Positions 1 through 7,935 of a stretch of DNA of 33,873 bases are shown in pieces. The stretch comes from Flavobacteriaceae bacterium. GTDB lineage: Bacteria > Bacteroidota > Bacteroidia > Flavobacteriales > Flavobacteriaceae. The position numbers and the translations under genes are program-made. Location: the NCBI GenBank assembly GCA_013373385.1, contig JABXHX010000062.1, positions 1 through 33,873 on the forward strand. The letters run 5' to 3'. Position 1 is the stretch's first letter, and each line of letters begins with the position of its first letter. The notes under the pieces were generated by a model that was given only the letters and a program-made list of their open reading frames with translations, did not search any database and was not told the origin of the DNA.

Positions 1-21
1 AGTTGCCAACAATGTATAACC

Positions 22-234
22 GCAATTACGGCGGATTCTACTACCCTTCGACAAGCTCAGGACAGGCTCAAGCGAATCCGCTCGGAATTGCTAAAGTCTC
101 TTCTTAACCCGAAAATAATCGTTAATTTAACCCGTAACTGACGGTAATACGTTACCGTTGTGACACATTCAACTATCGTTGAACTTTTGTTGCTTCGTGC
201 TTCGCACTCCCACCCAAAAAGGATGTGTTACAAC
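22..234. repeat. Folded, GC-richer intergenic repeat-like element
   Basis: The stretch before topB is visibly richer in G+C than the rest and has no convincing reading frame. It is packed with inverted repeats: 22-38 with 74-91 (near-perfect arms around GCGGATTC/GAATCC), 141-147 with 152-158 (ACGGTAA/TTACCGT, 4-base loop), 157-170 with 221-234 (12 of 14 positions), 168-173 with 178-183 (TTCAAC/GTTGAA) and 197-200 with 204-207. Between the first arms lies CTTCGACAAGCTCAG (46-60), a core I recognise from dispersed repeats of many Bacteroidota genomes. It could be a REP/MITE-like element, the remnant of a gene-cassette recombination site, or a structured RNA. The family assignment is inference; the foldback structure is seen directly. 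The rest of 1-323 (about 235-323) is AT-rich leader in which I see no clear -7 box. Confidence 0.55.
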
Positions 235-323
235 AGACCTGCTAAACTACATTTTTGAGTATCTATTTTAATTCATAATTTCTCCAATATTTTCCCTATT
301 TTCACACTTCTAAAGCACGATAA

Positions 324-2672
324 ATGAAAGTATGTATTGCAGAAAAACCAAGTGTAGCAAGAGAAATTGCTAACATTCTGGGAGCCAATACAAAACGAGA
401 TGGTTATTTTGAAGGAAATGGCTATGCTGTTACTTATACTTTCGGCCATCTATGTACCTTATTAGAGCCTAAAGATTACAAACCACATTGGAAAAGCTGG
501 GATCTAAATAATTTACCGATGCTTCCAGAAAAATTTACGACCAAAGTAACTAGAGATGCTGGTATTCAAAAACAATTCAACATTGTTAAAGAATTGTTTG
601 AAAAGGCAGAAGTAATCATCAATTGTGGTGATGCAGGCCAAGAAGGAGAATTGATTCAACGTTGGGTCATCAATCAATGTAATTACAAAGGAAAAGTACA
701 ACGTTTGTGGATTTCTTCTTTAACCGAAGAAGCCATCAAAGAAGGATTTGAAAACTTAGAAGACGCTTCTAAATACGATAATTTGTATTATGCAGGCTTT
801 TCTAGAGCTATTGGAGATTGGTTGTTAGGGTTGAATGCAACCCGTTTATATACAGTTAAATTTGGTGGGTACAAACAAGTATTATCAATCGGAAGAGTAC
901 AAACACCAACCTTAGCCATGTTGGTAAATCGCTATAAAGAAATTGAAAATTTTAAGCCTCAACCCTATTGGGAATTACAAACAACCTATAGAGATACGCT
1001 ATTTAGTTATGAAGATGGACGCTTTTTAAAAAAAGAAGACGGAGAAGTTTTAGCACATAAAGTTAAGGAAGCTGATTTCGAAATTATTTCAGTCACCAAA
1101 AAGAAAGGAAAAGAATATGCTCCGAAGTTGTTTGACCTAACTGGATTGCAGGTGTATTGCAATAATAAATTTGGATTTTCTGCGGATGAAACCTTAAAAA
1201 TGGTGCAGAAGTTATATGAAATGAAAGTAGTTACATACCCAAGAGTTGATACTACTTTCCTACCCAATGACATTTATCCAAAAGTACCAGAAATACTGAG
1301 TAAACTAACAAATTACAGTAAGCTAACACAACCATTATTAGGTAAAAAAATTAAAAAATCGAAACGGGTATTTGATGATAAAAAAGTAACCGATCATCAT
1401 GCTATCATTCCTACAGGAATACAAACCAATTTACAGTACAATCAACAACAAGTGTATGATATTATTGTAAAACGTTTTATTGCGGTTTTTTATCCTGATT
1501 CTGATGTTTCTAATACTTCTGTGATTGGAAAAGCTGCCAATGTACCGTTCAAAACAACTGGAAAAGAAATCATTAACAAAGGATGGCGTGTGGTTTTTGA
1601 ATCTGATTCTCCCGAATCTAATCAAGATAAGATTCTTCGACAAGCTCAGAATAACAATAAAAATGTATTACCTTCTTTTGAAAAGGGTGAGAAAGGACCG
1701 CATGAACCATCATTTTTAGAAAAAGAAACCAAACCTCCAAGAAATTATACAGAAGCTTCTCTATTGCGTGCTATGGAAACAGCTGGTAAACAAGTTGATG
1801 ATGATGAAATGCGTGAGTTGATGAAAGAAAACGGTATTGGAAGACCATCAACCAGAGCAAGTATTATAGAAACACTTTTCAGAAGAAAATATATTGAGCG
1901 AAAAAAGAAATTAGTTGTTCCCACACAAACGGGAATTCAGTTGATTGATTTGATTGACAATGAACTCTTAAAGTCCGCTGAACTAACTGGACGTTGGGAA
2001 AAACGTTTAAAAGAAATTGAACGAGGAGAATTTAATGCAGGTACTTTTATAAAAAATATGAAAGCCATGGTTGATGAACTGGTCTACGAAGTACGCTCAA
2101 ATAAAGCAAAGGTTCGTATTTCTCATACTGATGTCAATTCGAACGCAGTCGAGAAATCTTTCAAAAGAAAAACAACTAAAAAAGGTGTTGTTGGAAAAAC
2201 CTGTCCAAAATGCTCTAACGGAAAGCTTATAAAAGGCTCAAAAGCTTTTGGTTGTTCAGAATATAACAAGACTTGTAATTTTACTTTGCCATTTGCATTC
2301 TTAGAGAAAAAGATTTCAGAAAATCAATTGATACGTTTATTAGATAAAGGCTGTACTACCAATTTAAAAGGTTTTCAAACAAGTTCTGGTAAAGTTGAAG
2401 GTTTAGTCCGCTTTGATGAGAATTATAAATTAAAACTTGAACCCAAGCAAATTGTCACATCGAAGATCGTTGAAAAATCTTCAAAATCAGATGCAATTCC
2501 ATGTCCTAAATGTAATAAGGGAACAGTTATAAAAGGCAACACTGCTTATGGTTGCTCTGATTACAAATCGGGTTGCAACTTTGTATTCACCTTTGAGAAT
2601 ATCAAAAAAATTGCCAAAGGCAAAGCATTGACTAAAGAATTGGTACTTGCTATCTTAAAAGAAAACTACTGA
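324..2672 (+). CDS. topB: DNA topoisomerase III (type IA)
   Basis: A 782-residue type IA topoisomerase, which passes single DNA strands through a transient break and decatenates recombination or replication intermediates. The N-terminal Toprim domain starts with AEKPSVAREI and carries the acidic motif GDAGQEGELI. The catalytic tyrosine lies in TYPRVDT (Y305), and GIGRPSTRAS marks the central domain. The C-terminus has two similar four-cysteine, zinc-ribbon-like units (about 627-652 and 727-752), both of the form CPKC...GC...C, which fits non-specific DNA binding. The ATG at 324 gives the expected N-terminus. Odd point: residues about 427-447, between GWRVVF and LPSFEKGE, look like a low-complexity insertion, and its DNA matches a dispersed repeat. 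A weak hairpin follows the stop; the next gene starts 85 bases on. Confidence 0.96.
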   Translation: MKVCIAEKPSVAREIANILGANTKRDGYFEGNGYAVTYTFGHLCTLLEPKDYKPHWKSWDLNNLPMLPEKFTTKVTRDAGIQKQFNIVKELFEKAEVIINCGDAGQEGELIQRWVINQCNYKGKVQRLWISSLTEEAIKEGFENLEDASKYDNLYYAGFSRAIGDWLLGLNATRLYTVKFGGYKQVLSIGRVQTPTLAMLVNRYKEIENFKPQPYWELQTTYRDTLFSYEDGRFLKKEDGEVLAHKVKEADFEIISVTKKKGKEYAPKLFDLTGLQVYCNNKFGFSADETLKMVQKLYEMKVVTYPRVDTTFLPNDIYPKVPEILSKLTNYSKLTQPLLGKKIKKSKRVFDDKKVTDHHAIIPTGIQTNLQYNQQQVYDIIVKRFIAVFYPDSDVSNTSVIGKAANVPFKTTGKEIINKGWRVVFESDSPESNQDKILRQAQNNNKNVLPSFEKGEKGPHEPSFLEKETKPPRNYTEASLLRAMETAGKQVDDDEMRELMKENGIGRPSTRASIIETLFRRKYIERKKKLVVPTQTGIQLIDLIDNELLKSAELTGRWEKRLKEIERGEFNAGTFIKNMKAMVDELVYEVRSNKAKVRISHTDVNSNAVEKSFKRKTTKKGVVGKTCPKCSNGKLIKGSKAFGCSEYNKTCNFTLPFAFLEKKISENQLIRLLDKGCTTNLKGFQTSSGKVEGLVRFDENYKLKLEPKQIVTSKIVEKSSKSDAIPCPKCNKGTVIKGNTAYGCSDYKSGCNFVFTFENIKKIAKGKALTKELVLAILKENY
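1599..1655. repeat. Dispersed-repeat fragment inside the topB reading frame
   Basis: Bases 1630-1655 contain CTTCGACAAGCTCAG (1635-1649), the same 15 bases as at 46-60, flanked here by AGATT and AATAAC. The whole matches, with one base different, a repeat I know from many Bacteroidota genomes. Just upstream are alternating GAATCT/GATTCT units (1599-1619), which pair with AGATTC at 1630. The stretch is in frame and reads KILRQAQN at residues 436-443. The exact 15-base repeat and the frame are seen directly; that it is an insertion relative to other TopB proteins is inferred from general knowledge of the family. Confidence 0.6.
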
Positions 2673-2680
2673 TTTTTATC

Positions 2681-2704
2681 ATAATTCTAATTCCATAGAA
2701 TTAT
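2681..2704 (+). terminator. Weak hairpin after topB
   Basis: ATAATTCTA pairs with TAGAATTAT around a 6-base loop, 8 bases after the topB stop. It is AT-rich and lacks a long T run, so termination here is uncertain. Confidence 0.35.
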
Positions 2705-2757
2705 TAACTTTATAGCTTTATTAAAAACTTAAGCAAAGAATTAACAATTTTATATAA

Positions 2758-4506
2758 ATGGAATATGGATTTGCGAACCTGCTTCAATTAATAGGAGCAT
2801 TAGGAGTTTTCTTGTTTGGAATGAAAGTGATGAGTGATGCACTTTTAAAACTAGCAGGAAATAAAATGAGGTCATTTCTCGCTTCAATGACATCTAATAG
2901 ATTTTTGGGAATTACCACTGGGTTCTTAATTACCTCCATCATTCAATCTTCTTCTGCAACCACACTTATGGTTGTTAGTTTTTCTAATGCAGGATTACTT
3001 ACACTAGTTGAATCTATTAGTGTAATTATGGGTGCTAATATTGGAACGACAATTACTGCTTGGCTCATCACAATTTTAGGCTTTAAAGTTAGCATGAGTG
3101 CTATTGCTTTACCTTTAGTGGGTTTTGGGTTTGCTTTTACTTTTACAAAAAAAGAGCAGACTAAAAATTTTGGAAATTTTATCATCGGTTTTGCCTTGCT
3201 GTTTATTGGATTGCAGTTCTTAAAAGAAGCAATGCCCGATATAAAAAACAACCCACAAATATTAGAATTTTTAAGTCAGTATACTGACTTAGGTTATCTA
3301 TCTATTTTTATATTCTTAATAATTGGTACCATATTAACAGTTGTGATTCAATCTTCAAGTGCAACCATGGCATTAACTTTAATCATGACTGCTCAAGGTT
3401 GGATTCCTTTTGAATTGGCAGCTGCAATGGTATTAGGAGAAAATGTTGGGACTACCATTACAGCAAACTTAGCAGCATTGGTTGCTAATTACCAAGCAAA
3501 AAGAACAGCTAGAGCACATCTAATTTTTAATTTAATTGGTGTCCTGTGGGTGTTTATATTCTTCTACCCTTTCTTAAAACTTGTTACTTGGTTATCTGTT
3601 TCTCTTGGTGCTGACTCGCCTTATATGAACGCTGCTGCCATACCTATTGCTATATCTTTATTCCATACAACATTTAACATCATAAATACATTTTTATTAG
3701 TTTGGTTTGTTAAACCCATCGCAAAACTGGTTGAAAAAATGGTCACCGCTAAGGCATTAGAAGAAAAAGAAATTGATGAGCCTAAGTTTTTAGTGAAAGA
3801 GGTTTTAAAATATCCAGAAACCGCAATATCAGCATTGCTAAAAGAATCGAATTACTTATTTAAAAATGCTATTTTTTTAATTGTTGCTCATGCTTTAAGC
3901 ATGCATAGAGAAGATATAAAATCAGACAAGAAATTAAAAAAAATAATTAAAAAATCTACTACCGATTTTAAAGTGAATACTAGAGAATTATACACCTCTA
4001 AAGTAAAATCTATTTATGGGACTATTATTAGTTATGCAACTAAAGCTCAAAGTAAACTGATTTTAGAAGAGCATCAAACAAAACAACTTTCTGAAATAAG
4101 AATTGCTAATAGAAAAATGGTTGAAATTATTAGAGATGTTAGCGAACTTAGTAAGAATGTTACTAAATATTTGAATTCTGAAAACAAGTACATTCAGAAA
4201 GAATATGCCAAAATCAGAAAAAGAGTAGCAAAAGTTTTAAGAACCATTCATTTATTTAGAACAGAAGAAGATAATGATTTACATTATCAAAAATTAATCG
4301 CATTAAAAAATGATGCAAAACAAGCAATTCATAAAGAAAATGTAAATATCAATACATTAATTAGAAATGATTTAATCTCTATTGATATGGCATCATCACT
4401 CGTAAATGATAGTGATAACGTAAATGACATGATTAAAAAACTAATTACTGTTGCTGAGCTTTTGTATACTCAAAAGGATACGATTTTAGAGAATGGCGAT
4501 AAATAA
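2758..4506 (+). CDS. Na/phosphate cotransporter family protein with PhoU-like tail
   Basis: A 582-residue inner-membrane protein of the NptA/Na-Pi cotransporter family. Two inverted transport repeats each carry the signature QSSSAT (residues 63-68 and 198-203), surrounded by hydrophobic helices up to about residue 325. From about 340 to 560 the protein is soluble, charged and helical, as in the PhoU-like domain that many bacterial members carry at the C-terminus. The expected role is sodium-driven phosphate uptake or export; direction and regulation cannot be read from sequence. It starts 85 bases after topB and ends in front of its own terminator hairpin at 4524. No pho genes are nearby. Confidence 0.9.
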   Translation: MEYGFANLLQLIGALGVFLFGMKVMSDALLKLAGNKMRSFLASMTSNRFLGITTGFLITSIIQSSSATTLMVVSFSNAGLLTLVESISVIMGANIGTTITAWLITILGFKVSMSAIALPLVGFGFAFTFTKKEQTKNFGNFIIGFALLFIGLQFLKEAMPDIKNNPQILEFLSQYTDLGYLSIFIFLIIGTILTVVIQSSSATMALTLIMTAQGWIPFELAAAMVLGENVGTTITANLAALVANYQAKRTARAHLIFNLIGVLWVFIFFYPFLKLVTWLSVSLGADSPYMNAAAIPIAISLFHTTFNIINTFLLVWFVKPIAKLVEKMVTAKALEEKEIDEPKFLVKEVLKYPETAISALLKESNYLFKNAIFLIVAHALSMHREDIKSDKKLKKIIKKSTTDFKVNTRELYTSKVKSIYGTIISYATKAQSKLILEEHQTKQLSEIRIANRKMVEIIRDVSELSKNVTKYLNSENKYIQKEYAKIRKRVAKVLRTIHLFRTEEDNDLHYQKLIALKNDAKQAIHKENVNINTLIRNDLISIDMASSLVNDSDNVNDMIKKLITVAELLYTQKDTILENGDK

Positions 4507-4523
4507 TTTATAATTATATGAGC

Positions 4524-4548
4524 CATCCTAAAATAGGTTGATTTTTTT
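4524..4548 (+). terminator. Terminator after the Na/Pi cotransporter
   Basis: The stem CATCCTA/TAGGTTG, with one mismatch and an AAA loop, is followed by ATTTTTTT. It lies 18 bases after the stop, and the T run touches the 3' end of the convergent VF530-type gene. Confidence 0.6.
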
Positions 4549-4768
4549 ATAACTTTATGGTATCTAAGTACAATTTCTCCACCTTCTCTCTTGCCCAAGG
4601 CGTTCTTCTCAAAAATTTTAAACTCGATTTTATGGACGGATTGCTTCGAAAACAATTGATAGGGATAATTTCCCCTAACGCTTTCCAACCATACACATTG
4701 TATAGGTATTCTACAATATCAGCTAGTTTTACTCCATGTAAAGGACTATTTGGGTGTTCTTGATTCAT
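4547..4768 (-). CDS. VF530-family small DNA-binding-like protein (DUF2132)
   Basis: A 73-residue protein matching the VF530 family in its most conserved parts: NSPLHGVKLADIVEYL near the start, a YGW helix, NCF, and the strongly conserved NPSIKSSLKFLRRTPWAR block followed by KVEKLYL. Family members are compact helical proteins of about 70-80 residues; a structure is known for a Vibrio member and DNA binding has been proposed. The cellular role is not established. The opposite strand also has an open frame of similar size (4557-4763), but its translation has no family features. The gene is convergent with the Na/Pi cotransporter and divergent from gcvT. Confidence 0.88.
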   Translation of the reverse strand: MNQEHPNSPLHGVKLADIVEYLYNVYGWKALGEIIPINCFRSNPSIKSSLKFLRRTPWAREKVEKLYLDTIKL

Positions 4769-4790
4769 TTTTATCTATAAAATAAAGCAT

Positions 4791-4798
4791 CAAAATTA
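4791..4798 (-). promoter_or_regulatory. Candidate -7 box for the VF530-type gene
   Basis: On the minus strand this reads TAATTTTG, a full match to TAnnTTTG, 23 bases upstream of the start at 4768. I see no TTG at the usual -33 distance. Confidence 0.4.
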
Positions 4799-4879
4799 CT
4801 TTAAAATTAAATATAATTCTACATTTTTCAATACCTTAGCCAAAAATTATTATCAAAATAAAAACCGATTTTTACTAGC

Positions 4880-5965
4880 ATGAAAAATACTGCATTAACA
4901 CATATACATGAAGCTTTAGGCGCTAAAATCATTCCGTTTGCTGGCTACAATATGCCTGTATCTTACGAAGGTATTAATATTGAACACGAAACTGTTAGAA
5001 ACGGTGTGGGTGTTTTTGATGTGAGTCATATGGGAGAGTTTTTAATTGAAGGTGAAAATGCTCTGGCATTGATTCAGAAAGTAACCTCTAATGATGCTGC
5101 TAAACTTACCATCGGTGATGCTCAATATAGCTGTTTTCCTAATAATACAAACGGGATTGTAGATGATTTAATTTGCTATAGAATTAAAGAGAACACCTAT
5201 ATGTTAGTTGTAAACGCTTCTAATATTGATAAAGATTGGGCTTGGATTTCTAAACATAATGAGGCTTATGGTGCTGAGTTAAGAAATGTTTCAGATGACT
5301 ATTCTCTACTAGCAATTCAGGGACCAAAAGCTGTAGAGGCTATGCAATCTTTAACCTCTGTTGATTTAGCGGAAATCCCGTTTTATAAATTTAAAGTAGC
5401 TGATTTTGCTGGAATGGACAATGTCATTATTTCTGCTACTGGTTATACTGGTTCTGGCGGATTTGAAATTTATGTTAAAAATGAAGATGTAGAAACACTT
5501 TGGAACAAGGTTTTTGAAGCTGGTGCTGATTATGGAATTAAACCTATTGGCTTAGCCGCTAGAGATACGTTGCGTTTAGAAATGGGTTACTGTCTTTACG
5601 GTAATGATATTGATGATACAACATCTACAATTGAAGCTGGTTTAGGGTGGATTACAAAATTCACCAAAGATTTTGTGAATTCTGATAATTTATTAGCACA
5701 AAAAGAAAATGGAACTACTAGAAGATTAGTTGCATTTGAGTTAACTGAAAGAGGAATTCCTAGACAAGGTTATGAGATTGTTGATGCTAATGGAAATGTA
5801 ATTGGTAAAGTAACTTCTGGAACTATGAGTCCTTCTCTAGGAAAAGGAATTGGAATGGGATATGTAAACAAACCACACACCAAAAAAGACACCCAACTAT
5901 TTATTCAAGTACGTAAAAAAGCAATTCCTGCCATAGTCGTTAGGTTGCCTTTTTATAAAGGATAA
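4880..5965 (+). CDS. gcvT: Aminomethyltransferase, glycine cleavage T protein
   Basis: The 361-residue T protein transfers the methylene group from the aminomethyl-lipoyl H protein to tetrahydrofolate, releasing ammonia, in the cytoplasmic glycine cleavage system. Family landmarks are the N-terminal [19 protein letters not shown], the folate-binding core with [12 protein letters not shown], and the C-terminal barrel with [21 protein letters not shown]. Length and start agree with the family. GcvH and GcvP are not in the window, which is normal for Bacteroidota, where these genes are scattered. glyA, whose product supplies glycine to this system, lies about 5 kb downstream. I looked for a tandem glycine riboswitch in the 111-base leader and saw none. 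Confidence 0.97.
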   Translation: MKNTALTHIHEALGAKIIPFAGYNMPVSYEGINIEHETVRNGVGVFDVSHMGEFLIEGENALALIQKVTSNDAAKLTIGDAQYSCFPNNTNGIVDDLICYRIKENTYMLVVNASNIDKDWAWISKHNEAYGAELRNVSDDYSLLAIQGPKAVEAMQSLTSVDLAEIPFYKFKVADFAGMDNVIISATGYTGSGGFEIYVKNEDVETLWNKVFEAGADYGIKPIGLAARDTLRLEMGYCLYGNDIDDTTSTIEAGLGWITKFTKDFVNSDNLLAQKENGTTRRLVAFELTERGIPRQGYEIVDANGNVIGKVTSGTMSPSLGKGIGMGYVNKPHTKKDTQLFIQVRKKAIPAIVVRLPFYKG

Positions 5966-5986
5966 TTATTAGATAGTATTAAATAC

Positions 5987-6011
5987 AAAAACCGGCAAAT
6001 GTCGGTTTTTT
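5987..6011. terminator. Bidirectional terminator between gcvT and the acyltransferase
   Basis: AAAAACCGGC pairs with GTCGGTTTTT (one G-T pair) around AAAT. A and T runs lie on both sides, and the hairpin sits between two convergent stop codons. Confidence 0.8.
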
Positions 6012-6014
6012 AGT

Positions 6015-6548
6015 TTAAAACAGTTCTGGTTTTTTTCCTTTTACATCTTTGTAAAAATATTGAAAGTGTTCAAAATCCTTTTCTTTATCATCAGTTATAT
6101 AATAAGGATCAGAGATTTTCACTTGCTTTTTCCCAAAATCTAAAGTAGCCATTACAACAGGAACATTAGCACCCCTAGCTATGTAGTAAAATCCAGTCTT
6201 CCATTTTTCAACTTTTTTTCTAGTTCCTTCTGGGGATAATGCAAGTCGGAATTCTTCTTTAGAGTTAAATACATTTACAATAGCATCAACCAAGTTATTA
6301 CTTTTACTTCTATCAACTGGTGTTCCTCCTAAACTCCTAAATATAAATCCAAATGGACCTTTAAATAAAGAATCTTTACCTATAAAATTGATTTTTATTT
6401 TAGCAGTGTTTCTTGCTAAAATACCAATTGGAAAATCTTGCCAACTAGTATGTGGTGCAGCAATAACAACATATTTTTTTATGCTTCTTGGAAAATCATT
6501 TACTATTTTCCAACCTAAAATATGTTTAAAAATAAATTTAGAAATCAT
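6015..6548 (-). CDS. PlsC-like 1-acylglycerol-3-phosphate O-acyltransferase family protein
   Basis: A 177-residue membrane-associated acyltransferase. The catalytic HX4D motif is present as HTSWQD (H33, D38), followed by GTPVDRS and the substrate-binding SPEGTR (105-110), all in the order usual for the PlsC/LPLAT fold. Members acylate lysophosphatidate or other lysolipids at the inner membrane; the acceptor here cannot be told, and a flavobacterial ornithine- or glycine-lipid acyltransferase is also possible. I start it at the ATG at 6548. An upstream GTG (6596) lies inside a TATATTTG promoter box, so it would precede transcription start. The gene is divergent from rmuC and convergent with gcvT, sharing the terminator at 5987. 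Confidence 0.85.
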   Translation of the reverse strand: MISKFIFKHILGWKIVNDFPRSIKKYVVIAAPHTSWQDFPIGILARNTAKIKINFIGKDSLFKGPFGFIFRSLGGTPVDRSKSNNLVDAIVNVFNSKEEFRLALSPEGTRKKVEKWKTGFYYIARGANVPVVMATLDFGKKQVKISDPYYITDDKEKDFEHFQYFYKDVKGKKPELF

Positions 6549-6595
6549 TCTTATATCAATATTGTTAGCAAATAAAACACTTATTATTATGTGCA

Positions 6596-6603
6596 CAAAT
6601 ATA
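6596..6603 (-). promoter_or_regulatory. -7 box of the PlsC-like gene
   Basis: The minus strand reads TATATTTG, a full match to TAnnTTTG, 48 bases upstream of the chosen ATG. It overlaps the alternative GTG, which rules that start out if the promoter is used. Confidence 0.5.
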
Positions 6604-6650
6604 AAACTCTTAATTTTATAATCTTCTAGATTTTAATTCTTAAAATATTT

Positions 6651-7934
6651 ATGGATATTCTCTTTCAAATACTATTATTATTAGGATTGGCTGCCATTTT
6701 GTTTTATATGTATAAAACAAATAGTACACCTAACAACTCTACAAAAGATGATGAAGCCTTGACCATACAAAAGGAACTAAATCAACAATTACAAGAAGAA
6801 ATATCAATCTTAAGAAAAGAAAAAGAAGTACTGGTTATTCAAAATACAAAATTAGCATCAGAAACAAAAGCTTTGAATGATAAACTTTTTGAAAACAAAA
6901 GTGAGATTGATAAGTTGCAAGAAAAATTTACAAAAGAATTTGAAAATTTAGCCAATAAAATACTGACCAGCACTTCTAAAACATTTAAAGAACAAAATAA
7001 AGAGAGTATAGAAAACATCTTAAATCCGTTAAAAGAAAAAATTGATGGATTTGAAAAAAAAGTTACTGAATCTCAAAAAGAAAGTGTTGGCTTACATTCA
7101 GCTTTAAAAGTTCAATTACAAGGATTAAAAGAATTAAATCTACAAATGAGCAAAGAAGCAATTAATTTAACCAAAGCTTTAAAAGGAGATAGTAAAGCTC
7201 AAGGAGATTGGGGGGAAACACAGTTAGAGATTCTATTAGAAAAAGCAGGATTAGCTAAAGACATCCACTATACAACCCAAGGAGGCTATAGAGATGAAGA
7301 TGGACGATTAAAGAAGCCTGATTTTATCATCAATCTACCAGATAACAGACATTTAATAGTTGACTCTAAGGTATCTTTAACTAACTACGAAGCTTATTTT
7401 AATGAGGATAACGAAGTACAAAAAGAACTACACCTAAAAAAACATATTGATAGTATTAAAAAACACATCAAAGACTTGAGCGAAAAGAAATACGAAGCTT
7501 TGTATGAAATTAATACGCCTGATTATGTTTTAATGTTTATACCTATTGAGCCTGCATATTTATTGGCGTTAAGCAAAAACAACCAACTGTATTTAGAAGC
7601 ATTAGACAAAAATGTTGTGTTAGTTTCTACCTCTACTTTATTAGCAACTTTAAGTACAGTTTCTTCTATGTGGCGACAAGAAAATCAGAAAAACAATGTG
7701 TTAGAAATTGCAAGTCAGGCAGGTAGATTGTACGACCAATTTGTAAACCTAACAGATGATTTGATTCGAGTTGGGAATCAATTAAAAACTGTGCAAGGCA
7801 GTTACGATACTTCTATGAAAAAACTAACAGGCAAAGGAAATCTAATAAAAAAAGTAGAAAAAATTAGAGAACTAGGTGCAAAGACAAGTAAAGTAATGAA
7901 TAAAAATTTACTCGACAGAGCCAATGATGAGTAA
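6651..7934 (+). CDS. rmuC: DNA recombination protein RmuC homologue
   Basis: A 427-residue protein with the RmuC layout: one N-terminal membrane segment (about 3-20), a long coiled coil (about 33-125), then a nuclease-like domain with the conserved KGDSKAQGDWGE region and PDFIINLPDNRHLIVDSKV. D224 and the D238-S-K240 pair fit a PD-(D/E)xK active site. In Escherichia coli RmuC limits inversions at short inverted repeats; its biochemical activity is not well defined. The length suits Bacteroidota members. The gene is divergent from the PlsC-like gene and ends one base short of the convergent AstE-like gene. Confidence 0.93.
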   Translation: MDILFQILLLLGLAAILFYMYKTNSTPNNSTKDDEALTIQKELNQQLQEEISILRKEKEVLVIQNTKLASETKALNDKLFENKSEIDKLQEKFTKEFENLANKILTSTSKTFKEQNKESIENILNPLKEKIDGFEKKVTESQKESVGLHSALKVQLQGLKELNLQMSKEAINLTKALKGDSKAQGDWGETQLEILLEKAGLAKDIHYTTQGGYRDEDGRLKKPDFIINLPDNRHLIVDSKVSLTNYEAYFNEDNEVQKELHLKKHIDSIKKHIKDLSEKKYEALYEINTPDYVLMFIPIEPAYLLALSKNNQLYLEALDKNVVLVSTSTLLATLSTVSSMWRQENQKNNVLEIASQAGRLYDQFVNLTDDLIRVGNQLKTVQGSYDTSMKKLTGKGNLIKKVEKIRELGAKTSKVMNKNLLDRANDE

Positions 7935-7935
7935 C

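Noticed and set aside
1..240. CRISPR array or IS end at the left edge
   Set aside because: Repeats are inverted and different from each other, not regular direct repeats with spacers, and no transposase frame is present.
1525..1719. 64-residue open frame inside topB containing RFFDKLRIT
   Set aside because: It is an alternate frame of the repeat and topB. The phrase is a typical by-product of translating that dispersed repeat, not a gene.
4557..4763. 68-residue plus-strand open frame opposite the VF530-type gene
   Set aside because: Its translation has no family features, while the minus-strand frame matches VF530 residue by residue.
4769..4879. Glycine riboswitch upstream of gcvT
   Set aside because: The gap is only 111 bases, very AT-rich and without the paired aptamer stems.
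6549..6596. GTG start giving the acyltransferase 16 extra residues
   Set aside because: The GTG lies in the TATATTTG promoter box, and the extra residues do not resemble the family's N-terminus.
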